A stretch of DNA of 64,000 nt from Ceratodon purpureus (Eukaryota; Streptophyta; Bryopsida; Pseudoditrichales; Ditrichaceae): NCBI GenBank assembly GCA_014871385.1, contig CM026430.1, positions 16,612,995 to 16,676,994 on the forward strand, in the 5' to 3' direction. Position 1 is the first letter of the stretch. Each line of letters begins with the position of its first letter. A model generated the notes under the pieces. That model did no database searches. It saw only the letters and a list, made by a program, of their open reading frames with translations, and was not told the DNA's origin. The translations under genes and the position numbers were made by a program. This document shows, piece after piece, positions 46,401 to 58,457 of the stretch.

Positions 46401-49364
46401 CAGACGCTATTTTCACAATAAATTTTTGCAATCCTGAATGTAGGGTTTCCACATTACCCCACATCAATAAGCGAATGGAACCAGTCACAGAAGTAGTAGT
46501 TATCGACACCTATTTTGACACATTTTAAAACCAATAAACTTAATGAGAATGCTCTTTAGCCCTCTAACATTCAATATATCTCAAATCATATCAAGCAAGA
46601 CGTGATGTAAAAACTTACTCTTCCTTGATTGGGGAGTCTACATCAAGCGGCGCTTGCATCATTGCTCCTTCAGCAACCTAAAATAACCAAATTTATCTCT
46701 TTAAGAATCATTCTTGCGTTACAAACGTATCGCACAAAGAGTTTAGAGAAAAGGGAAGCTGAAAAACAAAAGCTAAAATAGTCAATCCGTAGCGATAGCT
46801 CACAGACAAGATTTTCTGGAATTCCAGAGTGCCCCCACTCACATGTACAGTGTAGAATAATGAAACAAAAAGTCGCTGTGCTCTTAACGAGTCACCGGGA
46901 CCAGAAAGCTTCAGCAAGCCCTGACCATGCATTCCCAGATTTGCACTTGATTCGATCACTGATCCTTGCTGCAACAAACGTTACAACGGCCATTTAGCAA
47001 GTAATGAATAGAACTTATGCCTAGGACTTCTATTACAGACTAAGTAGACAAACCTGTTACTTAGATCTTTCAGAATGACTTCCTGAAAGGGATAGAAGTC
47101 GATGTTGACAGATTGTTCTTAAAGCAAACATGAAACACAATGACGTTGAACGATCCGTCATTGTAGGTTGTGAAAATTAGCATTTATCTATTGAGCTTAT
47201 TGCATGTTATGAGAAAGTTCAGAATACGTACCCGCAAAATAACCAAGTTGCTTGTCTCAATAGTGGAGGCAGCCAACATGAAATCATCGGGGTTGCCATC
47301 TATTTTTATGGTCGAGTTCCACATTAGGAGCATTTTTACAGTTAATTTTAGAGCCCCGTAGACCTTAATTGTGGAATCACTCATAAGCACCTCTTCTGCC
47401 ACTAACTCAAATACAGAGGTGGAAAACCAAGCTAGCCCGAAGCTTAGGAGACCTCCCGACTGCAAGGTAATCATAGAACGAACCTGCAACAAATGTCGGC
47501 TGTAAGTAAACACTGTTTCCATACTTTACAAAGGGCTAAAGTGTAGTCGACTTTTCAACGGACACCCAATTCTACTCTGGGATCAGTGTGTGCAAACATG
47601 GCCATTTGGAAAATTGTTGCTGTATTGATCAACCCCTATCTAATTACAAATTCTCTGAATACAGGGCGAACAGGACACAAGATCTCCAAGCAACAAAGAT
47701 GGTTCTCTGAATCTCTCTGCAGGAAGAAGAAGCAAGATAGCAAGAACATGAGTCTTAAATTAATCAAGCCGACCTAGAAAAAATGGACTTTCAATTGTAC
47801 CTGCACTCTGCTCCACAGCAGAGGAACCAAAACACTCGCATTGTTCTCCACAGTCACTTCCGACCATAGAGGGTGATTGGGAAACTCAAGCAGCAGCGTA
47901 TCAGTGGCAGTTTCTTTGTTGCCATTCGAGACACGCAAGGATGAAGAGAAAATATCGTAGCGTGTGCCTGATGCTCCATTGTTCCGAGGACATGCGAAAC
48001 TATCACCACCTGCCAAGCATAGAAACGACCAATGTTTCACCTCACAATTCTAATTAGGAAATTGAAGACAAAGCGCACTTGATTAACTCATAAAAAATGC
48101 AAGAATCTGATTGTGCACTTGATTAGGATTTGTTGAAGGTTCTAACCATGATACCGAACAGTCACACCATCAATCCTCATAGAGCTGATGGCAATTCGTC
48201 CCCCTGAAGCACCTCCTCGACCAGAACCGCCAATGGCGCTAATCTGCCCATTCCCTTTTCTGCATCCAAAGGTGCACCAGGCATTCTCCTATCAAAAAAC
48301 TTTTACTGAAGCGAAGGAGAAAGACCGCACCAAAAGTTGTAATTTAAAAGCAATTTAAAAACACAATAATGACATGATATATTTTCACATTGAAACCACC
48401 ACAAATCTACGAAGAGCATCCATGTAAGCAGGAAGATCACTAGTCCAATGCCTTGCTCCGAATTCCCGCAAAGAAAATTCTTCTTTCCGACAATTCCAAA
48501 AATCTAAATAACTCACATTCGAGATGCCTGAATGAAGAGACTGCCTCCAGACCCGCCACCCCCTTCTTCCCGAACAGAGCCCCCATCGGCCTCAATTGAG
48601 CCATTAATCACCAAGATCCCTACCACAGTGACATTCACTCGGCCCCCGCCTTTGCCCCCAAGATCAGCATTCTTGCGAGTTGTTCCTCCACTGCTGCCAT
48701 AAAACCACGGCTTCATGAGAGTGGTCCAACCATACATATCGCCACCCCAAAGATCTCTCTGCTCTTTCTTCTGGTCCTTCAAACAGTAAGCTCCTCGACC
48801 CCCATGGCCAGCCCCTGCTCCATCAACTCCAGAGGGCGTCCCACTGGACCCGGACGGAGGCTTCCCTCCAAATGCACTGGAGTTCAGGCTCGCACCATCT
48901 CCTATATTCACATTCGCAGCTTCGATCCACAAGGAACTGCTTCTTATGGTGGAATTCGCACCCACGTTCACATCCCCACCCAACAGAATCGTCAGGCTGC
49001 ATCCCGGAGTGGCGCACGAGATCATCACATTCGGTTGGACCTCCAGAGTCCCATTCCCAACCAGCAGAGTATCGTCTCCCGCAAACGACACAGACTGGTT
49101 GATCAAACACACCGTGTCAAGGGAACCCGCCCCGGAGAGATCGTCCTCACATGAGAGGGACTGCGCCCTGTACTTCCCCAGCAGCGCTGGAGTCAGTGGC
49201 AAGCTTGGGATCTGTCTAAACTGCCACACTTCCTGTATCAGAATCTCTGGCGGTGTCCATACCGCAACTGCTGTGCCCAACGTACTGCAGCTGGAATGGG
49301 AGACGATGTGCAAGAGTGAGATCAATATGCCAACGAGGGTGAAGCTGAAACCATGGGCCGCCAT
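40483..49364 (-). CDS. Large glycine-rich membrane protein, plant-specific (At5g11700/At4g32920-like)
   Basis: Twenty-one exons, 1,447 residues: 49364-48517, 48259-48147, 48009-47801, 47483-47232, 46968-46843, 46677-46619, 46433-46334, 45944-45833, 45496-45293, 45001-44677, 44504-44408, 44100-43992, 43875-43604, 43494-43367, 43174-42940, 42686-42498, 42379-42096, 41887-41677, 41419-41177, 40943-40864, 40630-40483. All phases join. It starts with a signal peptide (MAAHGFSFTLVGILISLLHI). The large extracellular part is Gly-rich (GGGSGGS, GGGGGGGGR), with beta-repeat-like segments and a Cys-rich stretch (residues about 800-870). A transmembrane segment follows at about 888-910. The cytosolic part contains YVRSEYDHACLRSCRSRALY, and several hydrophobic segments lie at 1294-1447. 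Biochemical function is not known for this family. The exon-2 acceptor at GATGCAG|A was chosen over an upstream one because only it keeps frame and family alignment. Confidence 0.88.
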
Positions 49365-50024
49365 TCTGCACCCTCATAGTAAACTCCTTAGTAGGGTTTA
49401 TGCTCCAACATCATGTGACGAGAATATCTACGACTCTGTAGCCAGAAAACTACTTCCTTCCGCCCCCACTTCACCTGTAAAACCTGTCCCACAAGCCCTC
49501 TAACCTCCCAGTGTCCCCCTTCCTGATCATAACCACGCCAGTCCTGGAAAATCCCGGAAAACTTTGAGACAGCGATGCTTAAGGAGAAAAAGTACGCCAC
49601 TCTCGACACCAACGAGTGCAGAAATCCGCTGCTGTCGATGAAGCCACCATCTGAAACATGGAAGAACCGAGAATCTGAAGATGCAAGCTCCGGGAAGCAA
49701 GTTCAGGCAATCTGGACAAAGCAGCACAACACAAAAGACGCTAAATTAGTGACGCAACAGAGCGCACCCTCACACTTGACCTCGATTCCACTCGTGCCAG
49801 CGAATAACCCTACCCTAAAAACTCAAAACCGCACCCGAGATTTCCAAAACCTTCCAGAATCTCGCAGGCTTTACCGAACCCCAGAGCTTGAAACTGAGTT
49901 GCTTACTGGATCAGCTAACCCTACTAAGTTCCAGAAGCGGAACAGAACTCCCTGATCAAATACACATGTCCTATTCCTCCCGGAGAATCGTCCAAGGACA
50001 TAACGATTCCTAGCAAAAGACAGA

Positions 50025-50046
50025 CTCTCTCTCTCTCTCTCTCTCT
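50025..50046. repeat. (CT)11 microsatellite
   Basis: Eleven perfect CT units about 660 bp upstream of the minus-strand start at 49364; on that strand it reads as GA repeats. Such runs are common in plant 5' leaders and bind GAGA-type BBR/BPC factors. Confidence 0.9.
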
Positions 50047-50993
50047 GTGCATCTATAAACCGTTGTTCCCCGTCCTACACCCACACAACCTCCAACAGAG
50101 AAAATTCACCATCATTCTCCACATCCCAACAAACCTAGACCAACTATCCGATTTCCTAGACCGCGTGCAGTCCTCCTGCAAACTCCAATCATGTCTCCAC
50201 TCCTGCAATCCCGCCCCGGCCTGAGATTACACTCAATCCACCCACATCACATCGAAGACCATCAATCCTCACCTCGTGTTCGAAAACTCCAGCTACCACC
50301 CCACAACACCGCTTCCCATCGCCCCTCCTCCCATCCTCCTCGGATCCATGCCCTCAAAACTACATCCAGCCCTCCAGTCTTCCAATCCCCTCAAAACCTA
50401 ACCTCTCCTCCGCTCTCCTCTTCCCTCCCTGCAAAGCAAACTTCGCAACTCACGTCACCAAGTTCTCCTCCTCCTCCTCTCACTCACCAAGTTCTCCTCC
50501 CACCGACATCCCAGAAATCCGCAGAAAAGCCAATCCTGATGTCGTTGATGATCCACCGCAATCAGGCTCTGCAAAACCACCACGCCACCGATGCTGGCAT
50601 GACACAGACGCATGTCCCAAATTCTTAACTGATGTTGTGATGTTGATGTGAAGTTGTGATGATGCTTGAGTTTGAGGTAAGTGAAGTTATGGTTTGTGAG
50701 CTCGGAATTGGGAAAAAAAGGACTGGCTCCAGCTGGGGGCCGCTAAAGATAGGCCCGGAAACAGAGAACAAACAGAACGAGACGCAAAACAAACAACTGG
50801 GTTTCATAGGCTGGGAGCCTGCCCATCCGGCTGAGCGCCTGCCATCTGGAAGGAAGGCAGGAGCGATGGTGGAAGTTGTGTGTGGTGGCCGCCACCATCC
50901 GGGCCACGCTTCCAGGATCTACAGCTTCGCAACATCCTCCCCGGAACTTCAACATTCAGCACATGATCTCCCGGACGAGGATGATGCTTTGGG

Positions 50994-51025
50994 CTTGAAC
51001 CTTTGAACCTTTGAACCTTTGAACT
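50994..51025. repeat. 8-bp tandem repeat (CTTTGAAC)
   Basis: Three perfect units of CTTTGAAC plus a degenerate first unit, ending in CTTTTCTC. Confidence 0.85.
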
Positions 51026-51059
51026 TTTCTCTTTTGTGCGGTGGCTTCGGGTGCATGCG

Positions 51060-52246
51060 GAGGCTTGCATTCATTGGGTCTTGACCGGGCGTGCATCGCC
51101 GCATTGATGATAGAATGACATGAAAGTTTTGGATCCGATTCCTACAGTCCCATGTTCGCATCATGTACGCCTTCACGACATCCACCTCTCGGAAGAGCAG
51201 CGATCTGCGCCCTGCATGTGTTCGAAGTGATCGACGCTTTGCGAGTCTCTGTATTCATGCTTTCGCTGATCGAGTGCATTGATGGTTGAATGACATGAGA
51301 TGACAGTGATTGTTGATGGCTTACGTTGGTTGCTGGGAGATTTTTTAGGAGATTTTTTGGTGAGGATCTGAGAATATTCAACTTGGGTTGGTGAATCTTA
51401 CATTAGGGTTTGGCTTGGATTTCTGCTCTCGTTGATGAGTGGATGGAACGCGTATGGATTCTGATTCCGGGATAGTTTCATGTTGGGAGTTGTTCGTGTT
51501 TAGGATGCTGAAGATTGTGATTCTAAGGTCATCACAACATCCATCTCGGAAGGTATGATCTCCTGGCATAGGTTTGAACGCACCGGGGATGGTTTGGATT
51601 TATGGATTCATTGATCGACCAACGTTTGTTTGTCGTGCATGTGGGCTCCGATTCTAGAATAATCTCATGTTGGTTTATTGGAGTAAGTATGCGGGGAGTT
51701 GAGTAAGGGTGGTGAGCATTAGGTCATTCATGGGGTTCCCGAACACCTCAATCTATGGTGGTACGAATGCATGAGCTCGGAGGATGCTCAGATTTGGATT
51801 AGGTTAACATCCGGTGCGGAGTTCAATGATATTCCATTTGCTGGGAGATCATTTCCGAGAGGAGTCCTCATGTGGAGTATAAGAATGCTCAATTTGGGGC
51901 ATGGTGAGTCGTTAGGGTTTTTATGATGAGAAGAGTGGGAGGACTGATGATGGTGGAAGTTGAAGGTTAGGTAGAGTTCATCTTCGAAGGTACGAGTGCC
52001 AGTCATGTTCATGTCTCGTCCCCACCGGCTTCAATATGGTTCTGCTCCTGAGTTGCAGGTTGATAGCGAAAGAGGTCGCAGACTAGAGTTCATTTAGAAC
52101 TGTGTCGGGAGTTCAGTTTGTTTAGGATATCATAATTCATACTTACCGAAGCATGTTTGATGATGGACATATTTGAGCTCGGAGGATGGTTAAATTCGGA
52201 TTAGGTTGACATCAGGTGCATTGCTCAACGATGTCCGATTTCTCGC
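51060..52246. repeat. Diverged direct repeats
   Basis: Imperfect repeats spaced a few hundred bp apart: TGAGCTCGGAGGATG at about 51772 and 52173, each followed by a similar GGATTAGGTT(A/G)ACATC stretch; GAATGACATGA at about 51113 and 51290; and ATTC(C/T)-AT-(A/G)TCTCATGTTGG-like segments at about 51462 and 51650. They look like remnants of an old local expansion or transposon. Confidence 0.5.
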
Positions 52247-53645
52247 ACGAGAAAACTGAACCCTCGACCTGCAACCTGATCATATCATCGTCACTTCGAG
52301 ACAGGATCATGCAATGACACGAGCCTCATTCCACATCAACTCAGCGCAACTCGAATGAAAAATCCTTCACCACCCGGAAAAAAACTATGTCAGATTGAGC
52401 ACAACTTCGAAGTCATGTACATAATCTCTCGCACATCGCAAGGGCCAGTGACAAACTCACATAACATTGGACCTGAATCTACTTCAACGACGGTGCAGCA
52501 TGACAAACCATGGTCCCGATTCCTCAGTCCTCGTTAGGTATGATCGCAAAGATGGTAGATCACTCACCTGATGCAGTTGTTAAATGGTCACAGACGAGAA
52601 GGTTGAGGAGAATTCCCAGCTTATCAGGAACTGTTGCTCTCGATCTTATTCATGCCGACCACCATGCTAGGATTCACGCCAGGATACTTGGCGATGAGAT
52701 AGACCTGGGGGTCCCCGAACAAACGGTTGGGCACATCTGCCTCGGACGAAGCAACTGCCAGGTCGTGTGATGAGATGCCCATCTCCTCCTGGTTGAGAAC
52801 CCAATGCACGAGAGCCTGGGTCCCGCGCATGGGTGGTCTCGGAATTCCAGAAAGTGAATGACCTCATGGGAATATTTTCGGTTGCGGATGGCGACATCGT
52901 CAAGTGACTCAGAGAGAGCATCTTCGAGACTTTCGGACCCGGCCCGAGGCTTCGACAACTGTGAAGTTCCCTCACCAACCGTCGAGGTACGTTGGTCTAC
53001 ATCTATGTGACGGTCCGGAGTCCGAAGTGGGAGGAGATGTACCAGGCAGAGGTGGGATGTGAAGAGCTTTACGAAGGTTAAGGTGTATAAAAATTGATTA
53101 AAAACAGGGAGATATTGTCGACACCGCTAAACCAGGACCCACGGAAACGAACTGCTATTCTGGGAGCTGGATTATAATTGGAGGCAGTGAATAGTGATGG
53201 TGGAGTGGTGATTGGTGAGTCCATGTCTTCACGACAAAATTTGCTGGCAAGATGATGCTGAGAGGAGTTAAAAGGCAGAGAGGATTACATGTTGTTGTGA
53301 CTGATTTGCTTGACTGTTTGAATTCCATGCATGGCAGACGTGACGATGGGTTATGTGGGACGTCACGAGAAGCAGAAGGTTTGGCAACGGGTTTGGCAGA
53401 CGTGTTTTTGAGATGGGATCTCATGTCTTGGGGCAAGCGTGAGAGGGGATCGTGATTGCAGGAATGAGGGTCTCGTGGAGTAGTGAACTGTTCTGGAAAG
53501 GAGGTGGTTGAGAGTTTTAGTTGCGTTTTTTGGTTGCTGGCAGTGACTCGGTTTGGAGTGTGTGCTGAGATTAATATCCTCTGGATTTCTGGGAGCGAGA
53601 GATCAGGAGCTGGGTTTGGGTTCGACGTTTTCAGGTTGTGGAGCC

Positions 53646-56600
53646 ATGGAGTCGCTGCTGAAAGTGGTGATTGAGCCTCGCGGGCCGGGATCAGAGACGG
53701 CGAAGGAGCGGCGCAGGAAGAAGAAGAAGAATGTTCTGGAGCGTAGTTTGTCATCTTCGTCTCGGTATCCGTCTATGCCGCGCTACCCGCCGTCCCCCTC
53801 GCATGGCGAGATTGACGTCTCCGAAGTTCGGAAAGCATGCTTTAAGGTACTAGTACTTCACTCTGCTGGGGGGGGGGGGGGGGGGGGGGTTTCATAATCT
53901 TTACGCGGGAGTCTCTTGAAAATTGTCAGGAATGAGGTCACCGAATCCTGAATTTCATTTTGGATAAGTATGTGGAGCAGAACTCGAGCAGCATACTTAT
54001 TTAGCATCGCTTTGAAAGGATTTTTTTCAGAGTTTGGAGGTTGTTGGTGGCAAAGATTCTTTTGAGTTCAATTCGTCTTGCTTATTGAGTATCAGTGTAT
54101 CGCTTGGTTGTCATAGAGACTGGCCTGACATATGCATGCGTTTAAATTACAGGTTACAGGGATGGAGTGCGCAGCATGTGCAGGCTCCATTGAGAAAGCT
54201 GTTAAAAGGCTGCCTGGCATTGAGGAAGCGACAGTTGCAGTGCTGCAGAACAGAGCTCAAGTTGTTTATCGGCCTGCTTTTGTACAGGTTTGTTTTCTCA
54301 GCTTTTGAGATTTGAAAGTTTAGAGACAGCAGCTGGTGATGCTCGGTTTGAGATTAATTGAAGTCACCTGTGTATGTATGTAGAGTGGGTTTAGGGTCCG
54401 TGCCGAAATGTTTGTGGCTTTGGAGTTTAGATAACGTTTGGTTTGGTTTCGAATGGATTTGAAGGTCCTATTCTCTTCCTATTCACTTACCTTTCTATGT
54501 GTTCAGTGGAAAAGCTTCTCGGATTTGTCCAATTTATGTTTGCAATCATTATTCGTGTCTGGAAAAAAAACATTTTGGCAAAGGGATACTGGAACCTAAA
54601 AGGTATATCAGATTCGCTGCCTATGCAAGCAATAAATCGTTGAGCCATAGCAAGGTTTAAATTTCAAGTCTTACGCAAATTTCAGTATGTTGCACAATTC
54701 AGGAAGAAAACATCCGAGAGGCGATTGAGGATGCCGGGTTTCAGGCAGAGGCAATCATAGACGATGCCAGTCAGCCAAGCAGGACCATCAGCCGCTTTCG
54801 CATCAGGGGCATGACTTGCACGTCGTGCTCAAACTCCATAGAATCTGCACTGAACAAACTTCCTGGCGTGCATAAGGCTGTAGTAGCCCTGGCCACTGAA
54901 GAGTGTGAGGTGCGACATGACCCGGGAATGATCTCTCATGCACAGATTGCGGCCAATATTGATGACCTTGGTTACGAAGCTGAGCTGTTGAGCGCAGATG
55001 AGGAGATCAACAGAGTTCGCCTGCAGCTTGAAGGTGTCACCACTTCAGCAGACTTCCAACTTGTGAAAGAAATGTTGTTGGCTCTCTCTGGAGTGGCATC
55101 GGTTGATCTGGATCAAAATGATGCCATGGTTACTGTCTCATATGATCCAGACAAGGCTGGGCCAAGGTCGTTCATAGAAACCATCGAGCAGACAGGAATT
55201 TTTAAAGCTAATTTGGATACACCTCCTGGTCAGGGTAGTCATGACAGGAGCCTGGAAATTCAACACCATAAAAAGTACTTCCTCTGGAGCTTGGTATTCA
55301 CTGTCCCAGTTTTCCTTCTCTCCATGGTGCTTATGTACATACCAGGTGTGATGGAGGGTTTGGAAATGGGCAGGATCAACCGGTTGTCGATTGGAGCTAT
55401 TTTGCGATGGATTCTTGCAACGCCAGTGCAGTTTGTTATTGGAAGAAGGTTCTATGTTGGAGCGTATAAAGCACTTCGTCGCGGTTCATCAAATATGGAC
55501 GTGTTGATTGCCTTGGGTACCAACGCAGCTTACTTCTATTCCGTTTACACAGTTTTGCGGGCAGCTACTTCCTCTGCGTTCAAAGGAACTGACTTCTTCG
55601 AAACGAGTGCTATGCTTATTTCCTTCATCATCCTTGGAAAATATTTGGAAGTCATGGCTAAGGGAAAAACGTCAGAAGCAATAGCGAAGCTGATGGATCT
55701 GGCTCCAGATACAGCAACTCTTCTCACTCTTGATGAGCATGGGAATGTGATAAATGAGAGAGAAATCAGTTCCGGGCTGATTCAAAGACGAGACATCATC
55801 AAGGTATGGAGTTCTCTTTCTTTGTTATTATGCTGACCCTTGAGCTTCACTTTTTGATTGTTTGACATAGTGAGTAGTAGTTGGCTTTGTGAATTGTGCT
55901 TGTAGCGGTATTCATGATGGGACATTAAAAAATCTGAGAATTTTGTGTCAGGCACCAATGTCTCCGCTTACATGATCGTTCTAGTTTTGCCCTTCCCGTT
56001 ACTCTGACAAAGGACTCAATCATGAGTTGATTTGAGCAGGTGGTGCCAGGTTCGAAAGTACCCACTGATGGTCTGGTAGTCTGGGGGCAATCCTTTGTGA
56101 ACGAAAGTATGATAACTGGTGAGGCTCGTCCTGTGCCGAAGAAACTAGGAGACAAAGTAATAGGTGGTACCATGAACGACAATGGTGTACTTCATATACA
56201 GGCTACTCATGTTGGGGCAGAGACTGCATTAGCACAGATTGTGCGCCTGGTAGAAGCTGCTCAAATGGGCAAAGCCCCAGTTCAGAAATATGCTGATCGC
56301 ATTTCCACATATTTTGTGCCCATCGTACGTTTCTGACCTTGTTCGCAGCCATCACCCTTAAACTAGTTTTGGAGCTCTTTGTTGCAGTAAAATGGAGCCT
56401 ACATAATCATGACATGTGATGAAAAATATCGGTTTCTAATCATGTGAATTATTCTATATATTTTATGCAGTATGCGATCTACATGCTGGTTTTCACATGG
56501 GTGTGGATGTGGTATGCAGGTGGTGATTGCGTCGTTCATCACGTGGCTTGCTTGGTATCTTGGAGGCAAATTACGCTCCTACCCCAAGTCATGGATTCCT

Positions 56601-58457
56601 GCATCAATGGATGAGTTTGAGCTAGCACTTCAATTCGGAATCTCAGTACTTGTCATAGCGTGTCCTTGCGCTCTTGGCCTTGCTACACCCACTGCAATCA
56701 TGGTAGCAACAGGAAAGGGTGCCTCGCAGGGTATTCTCATCAAGGGAGGTCAGGCACTTGAAGCTGCACATAAGGTATGTCACCCATTTGAGGGATGAGA
56801 ATTAACTGTCAATCGTAATTCAACTGTTGAGTTTCTGCTTCTAAAAGCCTTTGTTCAACCGATTTCTATGTTTACAATCTGTTCTTTAGAGAACATACTC
56901 GTCATATTTTTTGTAGGAAGCACTTGAGAAGCTGATGTTACAATACTATGGTCTGAGCTTCTTGTTTTTGACCTCTGTGTAGGTGAAAACAGTGATATTT
57001 GACAAGACAGGGACGTTGACCATTGGCAAGCCTATTGTTGTTGGCACCAAGCTCTTCACAAGTGTTCGTCTCCATGTTTTTTATGATTCAATCGCAGCAG
57101 CTGAGGTAACATATTCACTTGGATGAATCGTGCTTGATATAAATTCTTGTTTAGCAACAAAAACGCATGTAGCGATTCCGTCCTTCATCCGGTCAGTTCG
57201 TGACTTCTGGAACAACTCCGATAATCACAGGTTCCTGGTAGAGGAGTTTCTGCTTGAGGGATATTGTACAAAGCTGTCTAGATTTGTCGAAGCTTCTAGA
57301 ATTTCCTGCACTTGTTGCATAATGGTCCATACACAGAATCCTACGCTTTTAAGCTTGTCAGTGTTCCAATAGGACCTCATCAGAGTGGTATCATGTTTGT
57401 ACACGCAGGTCAATAGTGAGCACCCACTTGCAAAAGCTGTCGTGGAGTACTCAAAGAGGATCAATGGAGAGAATTCATCGCAAGGTTATCAGCAACATGA
57501 AGTTCGTGACTTCCAGGCAATTCCAGGACAAGGAGTGCGTGCTCTGGTTGACGGTAAGCAAACCCTTGTTGGCAACATGAAACTAATGAAGGAGGCCGGA
57601 ATTGACATCTCCGAAGAAGCACAGGAACACCTCCATGAAATGGAGACCTTGGCCAGAACAGGGGTCATGGTTGCCATTGATAAGGAGCTGGTTGGCGTCG
57701 TTTCGATTGCGGACCCAGTGAAGCCCGAAGCAGCCAAGGTTATCAGCATCCTAAAGTCGATGGGCGTGCACAGCATGATGGTCACAGGCGACAACTGGGG
57801 CACAGCCATGGCTATTGCCAGAGAACTGGGAATAGAGAGGCCCTCTGTCTACGCAGAGTCGTTACCGGAAGACAAGGCCAGAATTGTGGAAGAGATTCAG
57901 GTTTGCAATTTTTACTCTTACAGAAACTACGGCATAGAACTCATCAGCAGACTTAACAATTCGGGTGGACAAAGGTTTTTCAATTCCGAAAAAATATGTT
58001 CTACAGAGCGTATGTGCTAACGTTCCAGTTCGAGATATTGCAGGCTGCAGGGACCTCAGTGGCCATGGTGGGGGATGGTATCAATGATTCACCAGCACTG
58101 GTTGCAGCTGATGTGGGCATGGCGATAGGAGCTGGGACGGACATCGCTATCGAAGCTGCCGACATAGTACTCATGAAGAGCAATTTGGAGGATGTCATCA
58201 CAGGAATCGACTTGTCACGCAAAACATTCGGGCGAATCCGGCTAAACTACACGTGGGCGCTGGGGTACAATGTGCTCGGCATCCCTGTGGCTGCTGGAGT
58301 TTTCTTCCCAACCACTGGGTTTCGATTGCCCCCTTGGGTTGCAGGTGCAGCCATGGCAGCATCGTCAGTGTCAGTGGTTTGCTCCTCCCTTTGGCTTAAA
58401 CGCTACAAAAGACCTCAAGTCGTTGAGCAAATAGAAAGAAATGGTGTACACCAGTAG
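53646..58457 (+). CDS. HMA5: Copper-transporting P1B-ATPase, HMA5 type
   Basis: ATP-driven Cu(I) exporter of a cellular membrane (family knowledge). Eight exons, 1,001 residues: 53646-53846, 54153-54287, 54703-55803, 56040-56324, 56520-56774, 56983-57105, 57409-57900, 58044-58457. All phases join. The first metal-binding domain carries MECAAC (Cys 73 and 76) and the second GMTCTSC (Cys 151 and 154). A third HMA-like fold at about 215-270 has lost its cysteines. The motifs follow in order: transmembrane helices from about 304, TGEA at 505-508, CPC at 622-624, phosphorylated Asp in DKTGT at 666, SEHPLA from 703, and GDGIND at 874-879. The blocks GTNAAYFYS and [10 protein letters not shown] match HMA5 better than RAN1 as I recall them. 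The first exon encodes a basic N-terminus with no obvious targeting signal. Intron 1 contains a 22-G run. Confidence 0.94.
53868..53889 (+). repeat. Run of 22 G in HMA5 intron 1
   Basis: An uninterrupted poly-G starting 22 bp after the intron-1 donor on the coding strand. The true length may vary between assemblies. Confidence 0.85.

Larger units (their letters stand above)
49365..53645. other. Divergent promoter region between the glycine-rich protein gene and HMA5
   Basis: About 4.3 kb between two start codons on opposite strands. The left end is C-rich with a (CT)11 run, consistent with a leader or promoter of the minus-strand gene. The middle holds diverged direct repeats. No ORF here resembles a known family; the longest is Pro/Ser-rich and looks compositional. 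The promoter of HMA5 should lie near the right end. Confidence 0.5.

Noticed and set aside
48147-48276. Upstream acceptor (GATAG) for exon 2 of the glycine-rich protein gene
   Set aside because: It breaks the reading frame. The acceptor 16-17 bp further in (GATGCAG) restores both phase and family alignment.
50191-50628. 145-codon Pro/Ser-rich plus-strand ORF upstream of the glycine-rich protein gene
   Set aside because: The composition follows from the C-rich DNA of a probable leader region. No domain, no splice support.
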